Positions 19,479 to 24,516 of a DNA stretch of 33,389 nt are shown in pieces. How positions within the stretch are numbered: the stretch's first letter is position 1; each line of letters begins with the position of its first letter. A program made the translations under genes and the position numbers. The notes beneath the pieces are model-generated. The model made no database searches. It was not told the origin of the DNA and saw only the letters and a program-made list of their open reading frames with translations. Source of the stretch: a virus; IMG/VR virus record IMGVR_UViG_3300029319_000235, positions 1-33,389 of that record. One strand, 5' to 3'.

Positions 19479-19895
19479 TCAATTCTCCTTGAGCTTGTGA
19501 AAGCCGATTTTGCCTGTTTCAGTACGCAACCAATAGCAGTCAATATAACCCATTTCTATAAATGTGTCTTTCAAATATCTGAAACCGGCTCTGGTACTCT
19601 GAAAACCACCGAAAGCAATAAAATCAATAATCCAAGGGCTGTCGCCGCAGCCACGAAAGCCAGATGGCGGGAACTTGCCGGTGCGCACATAGGTGTCGAT
19701 GTGGTGCATCTCAGGAAAAGCCCATGTTGCGAACACATATGGGAAGCCTGTTTCATCTTCGATGATGAGGTAGTTACCTAAAGCCAACGGCGGCTCAACA
19801 AACTCTTTGATGTCCTGATCACTATAGTCTTGGTGATAATGACTGACTGTCATCATCGCCGTAGCTGTCTTGTAGTGGTGCAGGTCAACTATCAT
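19479..19895 (-). CDS. HlyC-like toxin-activating lysine acyltransferase-fold protein
   Basis: 138 residues, overlapping the terminase stop by 4 bases (ATGA). The central part follows the RTX-toxin acyltransferase (HlyC) pattern: YLIIEDETGFPYVFATWAF corresponds to the HlyC strand pair ending in CSWA, and CGDSPWIIDFIAFGG corresponds to the HlyC segment with GDR-W-ID-IAPFG that includes its catalytic aspartate. The end (LRTETGKIGFHK) also aligns in layout. HlyC enzymes transfer fatty acids to toxin lysines. A phage version between terminase and portal might acylate a virion or host protein, but activity is unproven. The likeness is from memory of the family. Confidence 0.6.
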   Translation of the reverse strand: MIVDLHHYKTATAMMTVSHYHQDYSDQDIKEFVEPPLALGNYLIIEDETGFPYVFATWAFPEMHHIDTYVRTGKFPPSGFRGCGDSPWIIDFIAFGGFQSTRAGFRYLKDTFIEMGYIDCYWLRTETGKIGFHKLKEN

Positions 19896-21178
19896 AGCGT
19901 AAACGGATTGTAGTCGTTCATTGCCATCTGTTGCGGAGGCTTTGTGAGATTTTGTTTATTCTCCAGCCCAACAGCCAAATACCTAAACGCATCCGCAGCA
20001 TGGCTCGTGAAGTCATGGCGCGGGTGATCTCTGAAAACTTTTTTGCGTTCATCCCATTCCTGCCTGTACTGCCGTAGCATCTCTACGCCATCATTACACT
20101 TATCTCTGTCAAAAAAGCATTTTGGCATCATCATGCGTGCAGCATTGATGCCGTCAGCTACTTTCATTTTAGGGATAACACGGAAGCGGATGCCGAGACT
20201 AAACGCGGTCTCAAGCCGTGACTTGCCGCTACCTAGCTCTCTTACTTCGATATCGTGCGGAGCGAGGTGATCACCGTAGTGATAATCTTTCTGACGCAAG
20301 ACTTCAGCGTAGTGATCCAGCCCAACACCACCATTCTCGTAGTAGTCAATGATGTTGATAGAGCCGCCACGGAAGACTTGAGCAAACCATATAGCTGTCG
20401 AGTCATTTATACCCAGATCCCAGGCTGTATGCACAGGATAAGCAGGATCATACGGAACCCTTGTAATTCTTCCAGCATCATCGGCATCAGCCAGCAGTTT
20501 TCCATAGTAGGCACCAATGATAGCAGCAGTGAACGAACATTCATACTCTTGCTCGTATTGCTCTGGCGTCATCTGTGCCTTTGCCGCCTCAAGTTCCTCT
20601 GCCTTCACCAGACCGCTTTCAGAGGCTTTGACGGTCTTGTGGTACCATTGGTCAGAGCCATTGGCCGTTTCAGCCTTGGCTTGCTCCAATAGATCAAAAA
20701 AATGATTATGTCCGGCTGGGGTGCCTAGAAATACAGCCGCACCCTCTCTGTCGGACAGTGCCGGCCTTACAACCTCCCCCCATACCCTTGGGTTCTGCAT
20801 CCCAAACTCATCGAACACACACAGATCCAGATAGATACCACGCAAGCTGTCAGGGTTTTCAGCAGAAAGCAGCATCAACCTGCCGCCATTAGGAAAGTCT
20901 ACACGCAGTTCAGTTTCATTAAAGTTCACACCAGGGATCACAGACGCATAATACTTCACATAATCCCACGCGATACGCTTGGCTTGCGTAAAAGTAGGCG
21001 CAACAAACGCCACTCTGGGGCGTGGAAGTTCACAAGTAAGGGCGTGCTTAATAAGATGATTAACAGCCCAGACCGTCTTGCCAAACCTGCGGTGCATCAC
21101 AAGCACGTTCCAACGACGCACGTTGCTGTGCATCTCTGCCTGTAATTCTCTAGGCTTGTAAGGGATCTTAACCTGCAC
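19892..21178 (-). CDS. terL: Terminase large subunit
   Basis: About 428 residues. I prefer GTG 21178, with GGAG seven bases before it and the family-like opening VQVKIPYKPREL. A GTG at 21214 is also open. Walker A is HRRFGKT (residues 29-35 from this start). Walker B is LDLCVFDEF near 116-124. The motif FLGTPAG follows near 150. The C-terminal RNase H-like nuclease shows AWDLGINDSTAIWF and HDFTSHAADAFRYLAVG, each giving conserved acidic residues. It translocates and cuts genomic DNA at the portal. It overlaps the small-subunit gene. Confidence 0.95.
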   Translation of the reverse strand: MQVKIPYKPRELQAEMHSNVRRWNVLVMHRRFGKTVWAVNHLIKHALTCELPRPRVAFVAPTFTQAKRIAWDYVKYYASVIPGVNFNETELRVDFPNGGRLMLLSAENPDSLRGIYLDLCVFDEFGMQNPRVWGEVVRPALSDREGAAVFLGTPAGHNHFFDLLEQAKAETANGSDQWYHKTVKASESGLVKAEELEAAKAQMTPEQYEQEYECSFTAAIIGAYYGKLLADADDAGRITRVPYDPAYPVHTAWDLGINDSTAIWFAQVFRGGSINIIDYYENGGVGLDHYAEVLRQKDYHYGDHLAPHDIEVRELGSGKSRLETAFSLGIRFRVIPKMKVADGINAARMMMPKCFFDRDKCNDGVEMLRQYRQEWDERKKVFRDHPRHDFTSHAADAFRYLAVGLENKQNLTKPPQQMAMNDYNPFTL

Positions 21179-21557
21179 TATCGCTCTCCCAAACGATACG
21201 CACCGTGCCGTCACTTACCTCTACACCAGCACGGTTCTTAACATCACCATACTGATCCGGCATGACCTTGCCCACCTTCCACCGAACATGAAGGGCATAG
21301 TCCCTCAGAACATTAGGATCATACTTCTTCTGGCCGGTAAGCTGCTGCTGATACATAACCTCGACATCCTCCAATGCCTTCTCCGCACTCTGCTGCTGCG
21401 CAGTGCGAATGAGATTACTTAACTCAGCATCCTCCCCCATCTTCTTATACAGCACTGACCTGCTGATCCGCGCCTCTTTGCAAGCACTCACAAGGCTATG
21501 ACCTTGCATCACCAACTCAGCAACGCTCTCTGCCTTGCTCTGCGTTAGCCTAGCCAT
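21168..21557 (-). CDS. terS: Terminase small subunit
   Basis: 129 residues from ATG 21557, fixed by AGGAGG four bases before it. The N-terminal 60 residues form a helix-turn-helix (AELVMQGHSLVSACKEARIS, then RSVLYKKMGED), and a coiled-coil oligomerisation helix follows (SAEKALEDVEVMYQQQLTG). The C-terminal segment DYALHVRWKVGKVMPDQYGD is typical of terminase small subunits. It would recognise the packaging site and recruit the large subunit. It is the first gene of the late minus-strand operon, next to the non-coding divergence region. Confidence 0.85.
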   Translation of the reverse strand: MARLTQSKAESVAELVMQGHSLVSACKEARISRSVLYKKMGEDAELSNLIRTAQQQSAEKALEDVEVMYQQQLTGQKKYDPNVLRDYALHVRWKVGKVMPDQYGDVKNRAGVEVSDGTVRIVWESDSAG

Positions 21558-21832
21558 GTTTCCTCCTGGCTGTGTGTGGGTATGGGCCAATTAACACATA
21601 TACAGCTCGGCCCCTCGTCGCGGGGTGGCCGACCTTTGCAACACCCCCGCCACCCTGCCGTGCCGTCGTTTCCCTGCCGCATTGCGTCGCTGGCATCGTT
21701 GCGCCGGCATTGCCGCGCGTCTTTGTCTGTGCTGTGCGTGTTTTCAGATAGTCGCAACCCCACAAAGCCAAGCGATAGCAACGGATAAATCCCTGATCCG
21801 CTATGCTGTCCTATATATATGTGTCGGTGCTT

Positions 21833-21851
21833 TGCTGTGCTGTGCTGTGCT
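21833..21851 (+). repeat. Short tandem repeat, 5-bp unit TGCTG
   Basis: The unit TGCTG occurs nearly four times in a row (TGCTGTGCTGTGCTGTGCT). It lies between an AT-rich patch and the early promoter-like box. It may be an iteron-like protein-binding site or simple slippage. Confidence 0.8.
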
Positions 21852-21881
21852 AAGAACATTTCTTTGAATATCATTTTTCTT

Positions 21882-21911
21882 GTTGACAGTCTATATAACC
21901 ATCGGTTAACA
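21882..21911 (+). promoter_or_regulatory. Candidate early promoter
   Basis: A perfect -35 box TTGACA (21883-21888) precedes the first early gene by 60 bases. At 17-bp spacing the -10 position reads TTAACA, a poor match, so activation or a non-canonical -10 is possible. GTTGAC and GTTAAC flank the spacer. The same GTTGAC box recurs at 24067 and 25892. Confidence 0.5.
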
Positions 21912-21933
21912 AGGAATCACTAGCAACCCGAAC

Positions 21934-21943
21934 AAAGGATCAA
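21934..21943 (+). promoter_or_regulatory. Repeated early ribosome-binding leader, copy 1
   Basis: AAAGGATCAA lies exactly 4 bases before ATG 21948. The identical decamer at identical spacing precedes the genes at 22270 and 22584. Confidence 0.85.
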
Positions 21944-21947
21944 GGCA

Positions 21948-22232
21948 ATGAACATTCCAGCCATTCAAAACAAAGCCGAAGCGCAAGGCATCATCGAAGC
22001 GTTGCACGGCATGGCAGACAACTACCATGACATGCACAACCCGATGTTTGGTGAGGATCAAGAGATTGGCGTGTCGGCTTATGAATGTATCCAAGAGGAC
22101 ATTGGCGTAATCATCTCAGACATTGAAGCCGCCACGGCCTTCCCGCTTGTTCTGTCACTTCACACAGCGGCAGAGGATCTATTCATTATTGCGCATGAGC
22201 AATATCACGATGACCCTTCCCTCTGGGATTAA
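21948..22232 (+). CDS. Early hypothetical protein, 94 aa
   Basis: First gene of the plus-strand early operon, with the shared AAAGGATCAA leader. The product is acidic and helical (MNIPAIQNKAEAQGIIEALH) and has no membrane segment. It contains MADNYHDMHNPMFGEDQEIG and ends EQYHDDPSLWD. I recognise no domain. As the first early gene it is a candidate host-takeover or anti-defence protein, but nothing in the sequence shows this. Confidence 0.7.
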   Translation: MNIPAIQNKAEAQGIIEALHGMADNYHDMHNPMFGEDQEIGVSAYECIQEDIGVIISDIEAATAFPLVLSLHTAAEDLFIIAHEQYHDDPSLWD

Positions 22233-22255
22233 GTCATCACCTGGTAATCATAAAC

Positions 22256-22265
22256 AAAGGATCAA
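22256..22265 (+). promoter_or_regulatory. Repeated early ribosome-binding leader, copy 2
   Basis: AAAGGATCAA, 4 bases before ATG 22270. This leader fixes the start of the 69-residue gene, whose frame is open much further upstream. Confidence 0.85.
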
Positions 22266-22269
22266 AGCC

Positions 22270-22479
22270 ATGAATAAGGTTCATATCTCAATCAAGAAAC
22301 AATGCACCGTCTTTAAGGTTCGCGAGGTGCCGTTCCGGTTCGTAGTCGTACTCAATCAAGACATTGAAAAACACGGCGCGGTGACTGCCATTCGCAACAT
22401 GGCAAAACAGGCGGCGGATATTAATTGCGGTAGTGTTGCCAATCATCGAAACATCATAGCAGACATGCTGGAAGGCTGA
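22270..22479 (+). CDS. Early hypothetical protein, 69 aa
   Basis: Small basic protein starting MNKVHISIKKQCTVFKVREV and containing EKHGAVTAIRNMAKQAADIN. A strand-rich first half and a helical second half are likely. No family recognised. The open frame extends upstream to 22123, but the shared leader and the end of the previous gene place the start at 22270. The stop codon lies inside the outer helix of the hammerhead ribozyme, so the 3' end of this message would be set by self-cleavage 38 bases later. Confidence 0.7.
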   Translation: MNKVHISIKKQCTVFKVREVPFRFVVVLNQDIEKHGAVTAIRNMAKQAADINCGSVANHRNIIADMLEG

Positions 22480-22560
22480 TTAGGCCGAAACATGGCGCGG
22501 CACCGTCGCGCTATGTCTGCCGGTATCGCCGGCACTGATGAGGCCCGAACTGCCATCAGC
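22475..22560 (+). ncRNA. Type II hammerhead self-cleaving ribozyme
   Basis: Every core position is present in order. Stem II 3' strand GGCC (22483-22486) is followed by G12 A13 A14 at 22487-22489 and A15.1 at 22490. Stem III has 9 bp (22491-22499 with 22507-22515, one G-U), then U16.1 (22516) and cleavage base C17 (22517). Stem I has 6 bp (22518-22523 with 22529-22534) and loop TATCG. CTGATGA (22535-22541) supplies C3 to A9, and stem II closes with GGCC (22542-22545). Beyond an internal loop, GCTGAT (22475-22480) pairs with ATCAGC (22555-22560). Loop I bases UCG could pair with CGA at 22546-22548, a plausible tertiary contact. Cleavage after 22517 would separate the 69-residue gene from the 241-residue gene. 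Confidence 0.93.
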
Positions 22561-22569
22561 AATCAAGAA

Positions 22570-22579
22570 AAAGGATCAA
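22570..22579 (+). promoter_or_regulatory. Repeated early ribosome-binding leader, copy 3
   Basis: AAAGGATCAA, 4 bases before ATG 22584. It follows the hammerhead by ten bases, so after self-cleavage it sits in a 66-base leader. Confidence 0.85.
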
Positions 22580-22583
22580 ACCA

Positions 22584-23309
22584 ATGAACACAGCAAATCT
22601 TATCCACACCATGCTCACCACTAGCACCGGCACCCATATGCTCGACAGCGGCGGTGATAATGGCAGACATTGGCAGAGAAACCAGAGCAAGTCCCTTGCG
22701 GACTTTAACGCAGAACCAGAGGCGGTTCTAGAGTGGTACTGCAAGCGCGATGATGCCGGCAATATCATAGAGGCAAGCCCAGAGGTCACGGTTTCGCTTT
22801 TCCATAAACTGACAAGCGGCGTCATATGGCAGGACGATTACTGCCGCGAGTTTAACGCCATGCCCTGCGATGATTGGCGCGGCGATTACTACGGCACCAG
22901 CTCAGAACAAAGCGAATGGCTAGACATGCGCGGCTTTGTGCAACCGCATGGCAGTGACGGCTGGAACACTTACAACTGGGATAACAATTTTTCGCAGGTG
23001 ATACAGGGCCACAACTTAGAGCTAGAAGGCGAGCATTATGTCCTGATCCAGGTTCACAACGGCGCTGATGTTCGCGGCGGTTATACCGATGCCAAGTTGT
23101 TTAGGCTCAACGATTACGCAGAGCATCATATAGTCCTCACCGATGACTGCATGTTTTGGGTTGAGGACGCAGAGGGCGAGGAAGTCACCCTTGATTGGCA
23201 CGGTGAATGGATAGCGGACGGCACCTGCGCCTGTGATGAGGACTTTCTAGCCTTTGCCAAGGCTTGCGACGGCAAGGCCGTTACAGGCTGCCAAAACAAC
23301 GATTTTTAA
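22584..23309 (+). CDS. Early hypothetical protein, 241 aa
   Basis: Acidic, aromatic-rich soluble protein. The N-terminal segment HMLDSGGDNGRHWQRNQ and the central NTYNWDNNFSQVIQG are motifs I recall from phage hypothetical proteins, but no function is known to me. Strands and many Trp/Tyr/Asp residues suggest a compact beta fold, and the C-terminus has a short Cys pair (CACDE). Its message would start just after the hammerhead cleavage site. It is the largest of the leader-sharing early genes, so probably a main early product. Confidence 0.75.
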   Translation: MNTANLIHTMLTTSTGTHMLDSGGDNGRHWQRNQSKSLADFNAEPEAVLEWYCKRDDAGNIIEASPEVTVSLFHKLTSGVIWQDDYCREFNAMPCDDWRGDYYGTSSEQSEWLDMRGFVQPHGSDGWNTYNWDNNFSQVIQGHNLELEGEHYVLIQVHNGADVRGGYTDAKLFRLNDYAEHHIVLTDDCMFWVEDAEGEEVTLDWHGEWIADGTCACDEDFLAFAKACDGKAVTGCQNNDF

Positions 23310-23320
23310 GGGGGGCTGTG

Positions 23321-23443
23321 ATGAACAAAGAAGTTTTGTTTTGGCTGCGCGAGATATTCGCCACCGTTCTATTCTTCCTTGCAATGGCGCTTGTCTGCGT
23401 CCTGATGGTTCTGGTTTTTCCAGATCCGACACTGTGGAATTAA
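23321..23443 (+). CDS. Single-pass membrane peptide, 40 aa
   Basis: A short gene read directly from the sequence: ATG 23321 to TAA 23441-23443. Residues 1-11 are polar (MNKEVLFWLRE). Residues 12-33 are one long hydrophobic segment (IFATVLFFLAMALVCVLMVL), and the end is FPDPTLWN. A G-run just upstream could serve as ribosome site. Early phage membrane peptides often affect superinfection or host membrane functions. No specific role can be assigned. Confidence 0.6.
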   Translation: MNKEVLFWLREIFATVLFFLAMALVCVLMVLVFPDPTLWN

Positions 23444-23450
23444 ACGCAAA

Positions 23451-23486
23451 AATGGCGGGGGAAAGGATCAGCAAACCCCCGCCATT
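23451..23486 (+). terminator. Strong hairpin with leader motif in the loop
   Basis: A perfect 11-bp stem (AATGGCGGGGG with CCCCCGCCATT) encloses a 14-base loop that contains AAAGGATCA, the early ribosome-binding motif, without a following start codon. No T tract follows, so intrinsic termination would be inefficient. It may instead stabilise the message, attenuate it, or act as a protein-binding RNA element before the XRE gene. Confidence 0.6.
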
Positions 23487-23507
23487 CACTAGCAAAGGGA
23501 ATGTAAC

Positions 23508-23717
23508 ATGACGGCAGAACAATTCAAAGCCGAAAGGCTGCGCCTTGGCATCACACAAAAAGAGATGGCAACCCGCATAGGCGTGAGCTTACAAGCCATA
23601 TGGTACTACGAAACAGGCAAGCGCAAGGTGCCAGAACCTGTCGCGCTATTGCTGCACTCTCAGCGGCTATATCACAAGCTGCTAGCAGAGAAAGAGCAAG
23701 GCAATGGATCAGCATAG
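23508..23717 (+). CDS. XRE-family helix-turn-helix regulator
   Basis: 69 residues. A Cro/CI-type HTH occupies about residues 4-50: FKAERLRLGITQKEMATRIG is helices 1-2, and VSLQAIWYYETGKRKVPEP is the recognition helix and following turn. No dimerisation domain is present. AAAGGGA lies 7 bases before ATG 23508. It follows the 11-bp hairpin, suggesting its own level of control. It may govern the early promoter boxes with GTTGAC, but the target is unknown. Confidence 0.85.
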   Translation: MTAEQFKAERLRLGITQKEMATRIGVSLQAIWYYETGKRKVPEPVALLLHSQRLYHKLLAEKEQGNGSA

Positions 23718-23898
23718 ACCTGACATGTTCTATTATCTCATGGACGGCCTGGAGCTAAAACTGGGCCACCTACTAGCAGAGAAAGAGCTAGGGTCTATTG
23801 ATGAACAAGAGTTGGACAGGCTGTGCTTCATCCACGACGCTTGCGTGATGTTTCTCAATCAAAATCTAGGTGATGCAGAGAAAGGGGGCGGCGCATAG
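23704..23898 (+). CDS. Small hypothetical protein, 64 aa
   Basis: The gene overlaps the XRE gene by 14 bases and ends inside a GC-rich terminator-like hairpin. The product is acidic and helical (MDQHRPDMFYYLMDGLELKL), with the repeated phrase LLAEKE shared with the C-terminus of the preceding XRE protein. No family is recognised. Coupling suggests it works with the regulator, for example as a partner, but this is inference. Confidence 0.65.
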   Translation: MDQHRPDMFYYLMDGLELKLGHLLAEKELGSIDEQELDRLCFIHDACVMFLNQNLGDAEKGGGA

Positions 23899-23907
23899 CC
23901 GCCCCTT
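23885..23907 (+). terminator. Terminator-like hairpin at the end of the first early gene block
   Basis: An 8-bp perfect GC stem (GGGGCGGC with GCCGCCCC) and a 5-base loop containing the TAG stop of the 64-residue gene. Only TT follows, but a 7-T tract occurs at 23956-23962 after weaker repeats. Together they probably end transcription before the opposing minus-strand cassette. Confidence 0.6.
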
Positions 23908-24129
23908 AGCAATGCTGCGCGGCAAAGCATGCTATGCAATGCACTCAGCCATGCCTTTTTTTATATATAGAAAAAGGAAAGCATGTTTGCATTGCTCTGC
24001 TTTCTTGGCAATGCGCCGTATGCTGCGCGGCTATGCTAGGAAGAATCCTTAAATATCATGAATCGTGTTGACTGGCAACCCTGCTAAAATATTCCATTAT
24101 TCATGTACTAGGGGGGGAATATTGGAATA
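23899..24129. other. 231-bp non-coding gap with a second copy of the promoter module
   Basis: No gene is visible. The gap has many GC-type repeats (GCTGCGCGGC at about 23914 and 24022, several ATGC/GCAT words), a T7 tract with TATATATAG, and then the AATATCAT - GTTGAC module described separately. Its order (AT-rich patch, short repeats ending CTATGCTA, AATATCAT, GTTGAC) mirrors the gap at 21810-21890. Confidence 0.6.
24030..24079 (+). repeat. Diverged second copy of the early promoter module
   Basis: GCTATGCTAGGAAG..CCTTAAATATCAT....GTGTTGAC aligns with 21845-21887 (GCTGTGCTAAGAA...CTTTGAATATCAT....TTGTTGAC) at roughly three quarters identity by eye. It ends in an imperfect palindrome GTTGACTGGCAAC (24067-24079). 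It points into the minus-strand cassette with no plus-strand gene directly behind it. Confidence 0.55.
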
Positions 24130-24130
24130 T
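24089..24130 (-). terminator. Possible terminator of the methyltransferase-nuclease cassette
   Basis: An 8-bp inverted repeat (TGGAATAT at 24123-24130 and ATATTCCA at 24089-24096) immediately follows the nuclease stop on the minus strand and is followed there by TTTTAGC. The stem is AT-rich and the loop long (26 bases), so it is a weak candidate. Confidence 0.4.
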
Positions 24131-24516
24131 CAAAAAGGGATAGCCTCGCGTGCTATGTAGAACCATGTCGGCAGAGAAACGAGAACCGTTGCATCGGTGC
24201 CGGTAAACTCAGGGTTTACATGGCGTAGATACAGCTTACACACCGGATCGTGCCGGTCATATTTGTAAATCAAAAGAGGGTGCAATTCACCGGCAGCGTT
24301 TACAGCTTGATGCCACCAAGCGTCTGCGCCGCCATGTGGCCCTGTCGCGTAGCGTTTACATTCGATTGACCAGTAAGGGATCAGGATATCGGCGCCGCCC
24401 TTGTCCTGGTATTGAGAGAGGTTGCGCCGCACGTTCTCGTAACCTAGGTGGTCTTTGATCTCATTGACACACCATCTTTCAAAGGCAGAGCCTTTGCTAC
24501 GCTGCATCTTGCCCAC
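24130..24516 (-). CDS. PD-(D/E)XK nuclease (Hjc-like resolvase type)
   Basis: 128 residues from GTG 24516 (ATG 24507 is an alternative). A conserved Glu is in SKGSAFERWCVNEIKDHLGY. The active-site core is QDKGGADILIPYWSIECKRY, giving D and E-x-K, followed by DAWWHQAVNAAGELHPLLIY, where the Trp-Trp-x-Gln helix is usual in phage Hjc-like nucleases. Such enzymes cut branched DNA. Next to a methyltransferase it could alternatively be a restriction nuclease. The gene overlaps the methyltransferase by 20 bases and is last in the inverted cassette. Confidence 0.75.
   Translation of the reverse strand: MGKMQRSKGSAFERWCVNEIKDHLGYENVRRNLSQYQDKGGADILIPYWSIECKRYATGPHGGADAWWHQAVNAAGELHPLLIYKYDRHDPVCKLYLRHVNPEFTGTDATVLVSLPTWFYIAREAIPF

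Larger units (their letters stand above)
21558..21947. other. 390-bp non-coding divergence region between late and early operons
   Basis: No credible gene lies here. The terminase side (21600-21770) is GC-rich with many inverted repeats, including a 7-bp stem with one bulged base near 21609-21632 (CGGCCCC with GGGG-T-GGCCG). The early side is AT-rich: TATATATATG at about 21812-21821, a 5-bp tandem repeat (21833-21851), then an AATATCAT box and a TTGACA box. A GC-rich/AT-rich boundary with short repeats at the origin of divergent transcription is a reasonable place for a replication origin or packaging site. That is inference, and I could not pick a convincing late promoter. Confidence 0.6.

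Noticed and set aside
22123-22269. Upstream extension of the 69-residue early gene
   Set aside because: The extension overlaps the previous gene and lacks a ribosome site. The conserved AAAGGATCAA leader before ATG 22270 fixes the start.
22535-22550. Reading the words CTGATTAGGCCGAAAC (22477-22492) and CTGATGAGGCCCGAAC (22535-22550) as two separate minimal hammerheads
   Set aside because: The first lacks the essential G8 and the second lacks A15.1. They make sense only as the two halves of one type II ribozyme with stem II formed between them.
23899-24129. tRNA or second ribozyme in the repeat-rich gap
   Set aside because: Inverted repeats are present, but there is no acceptor/T-arm pattern and no hammerhead core (CTGANGA with GAAA) at suitable spacing.
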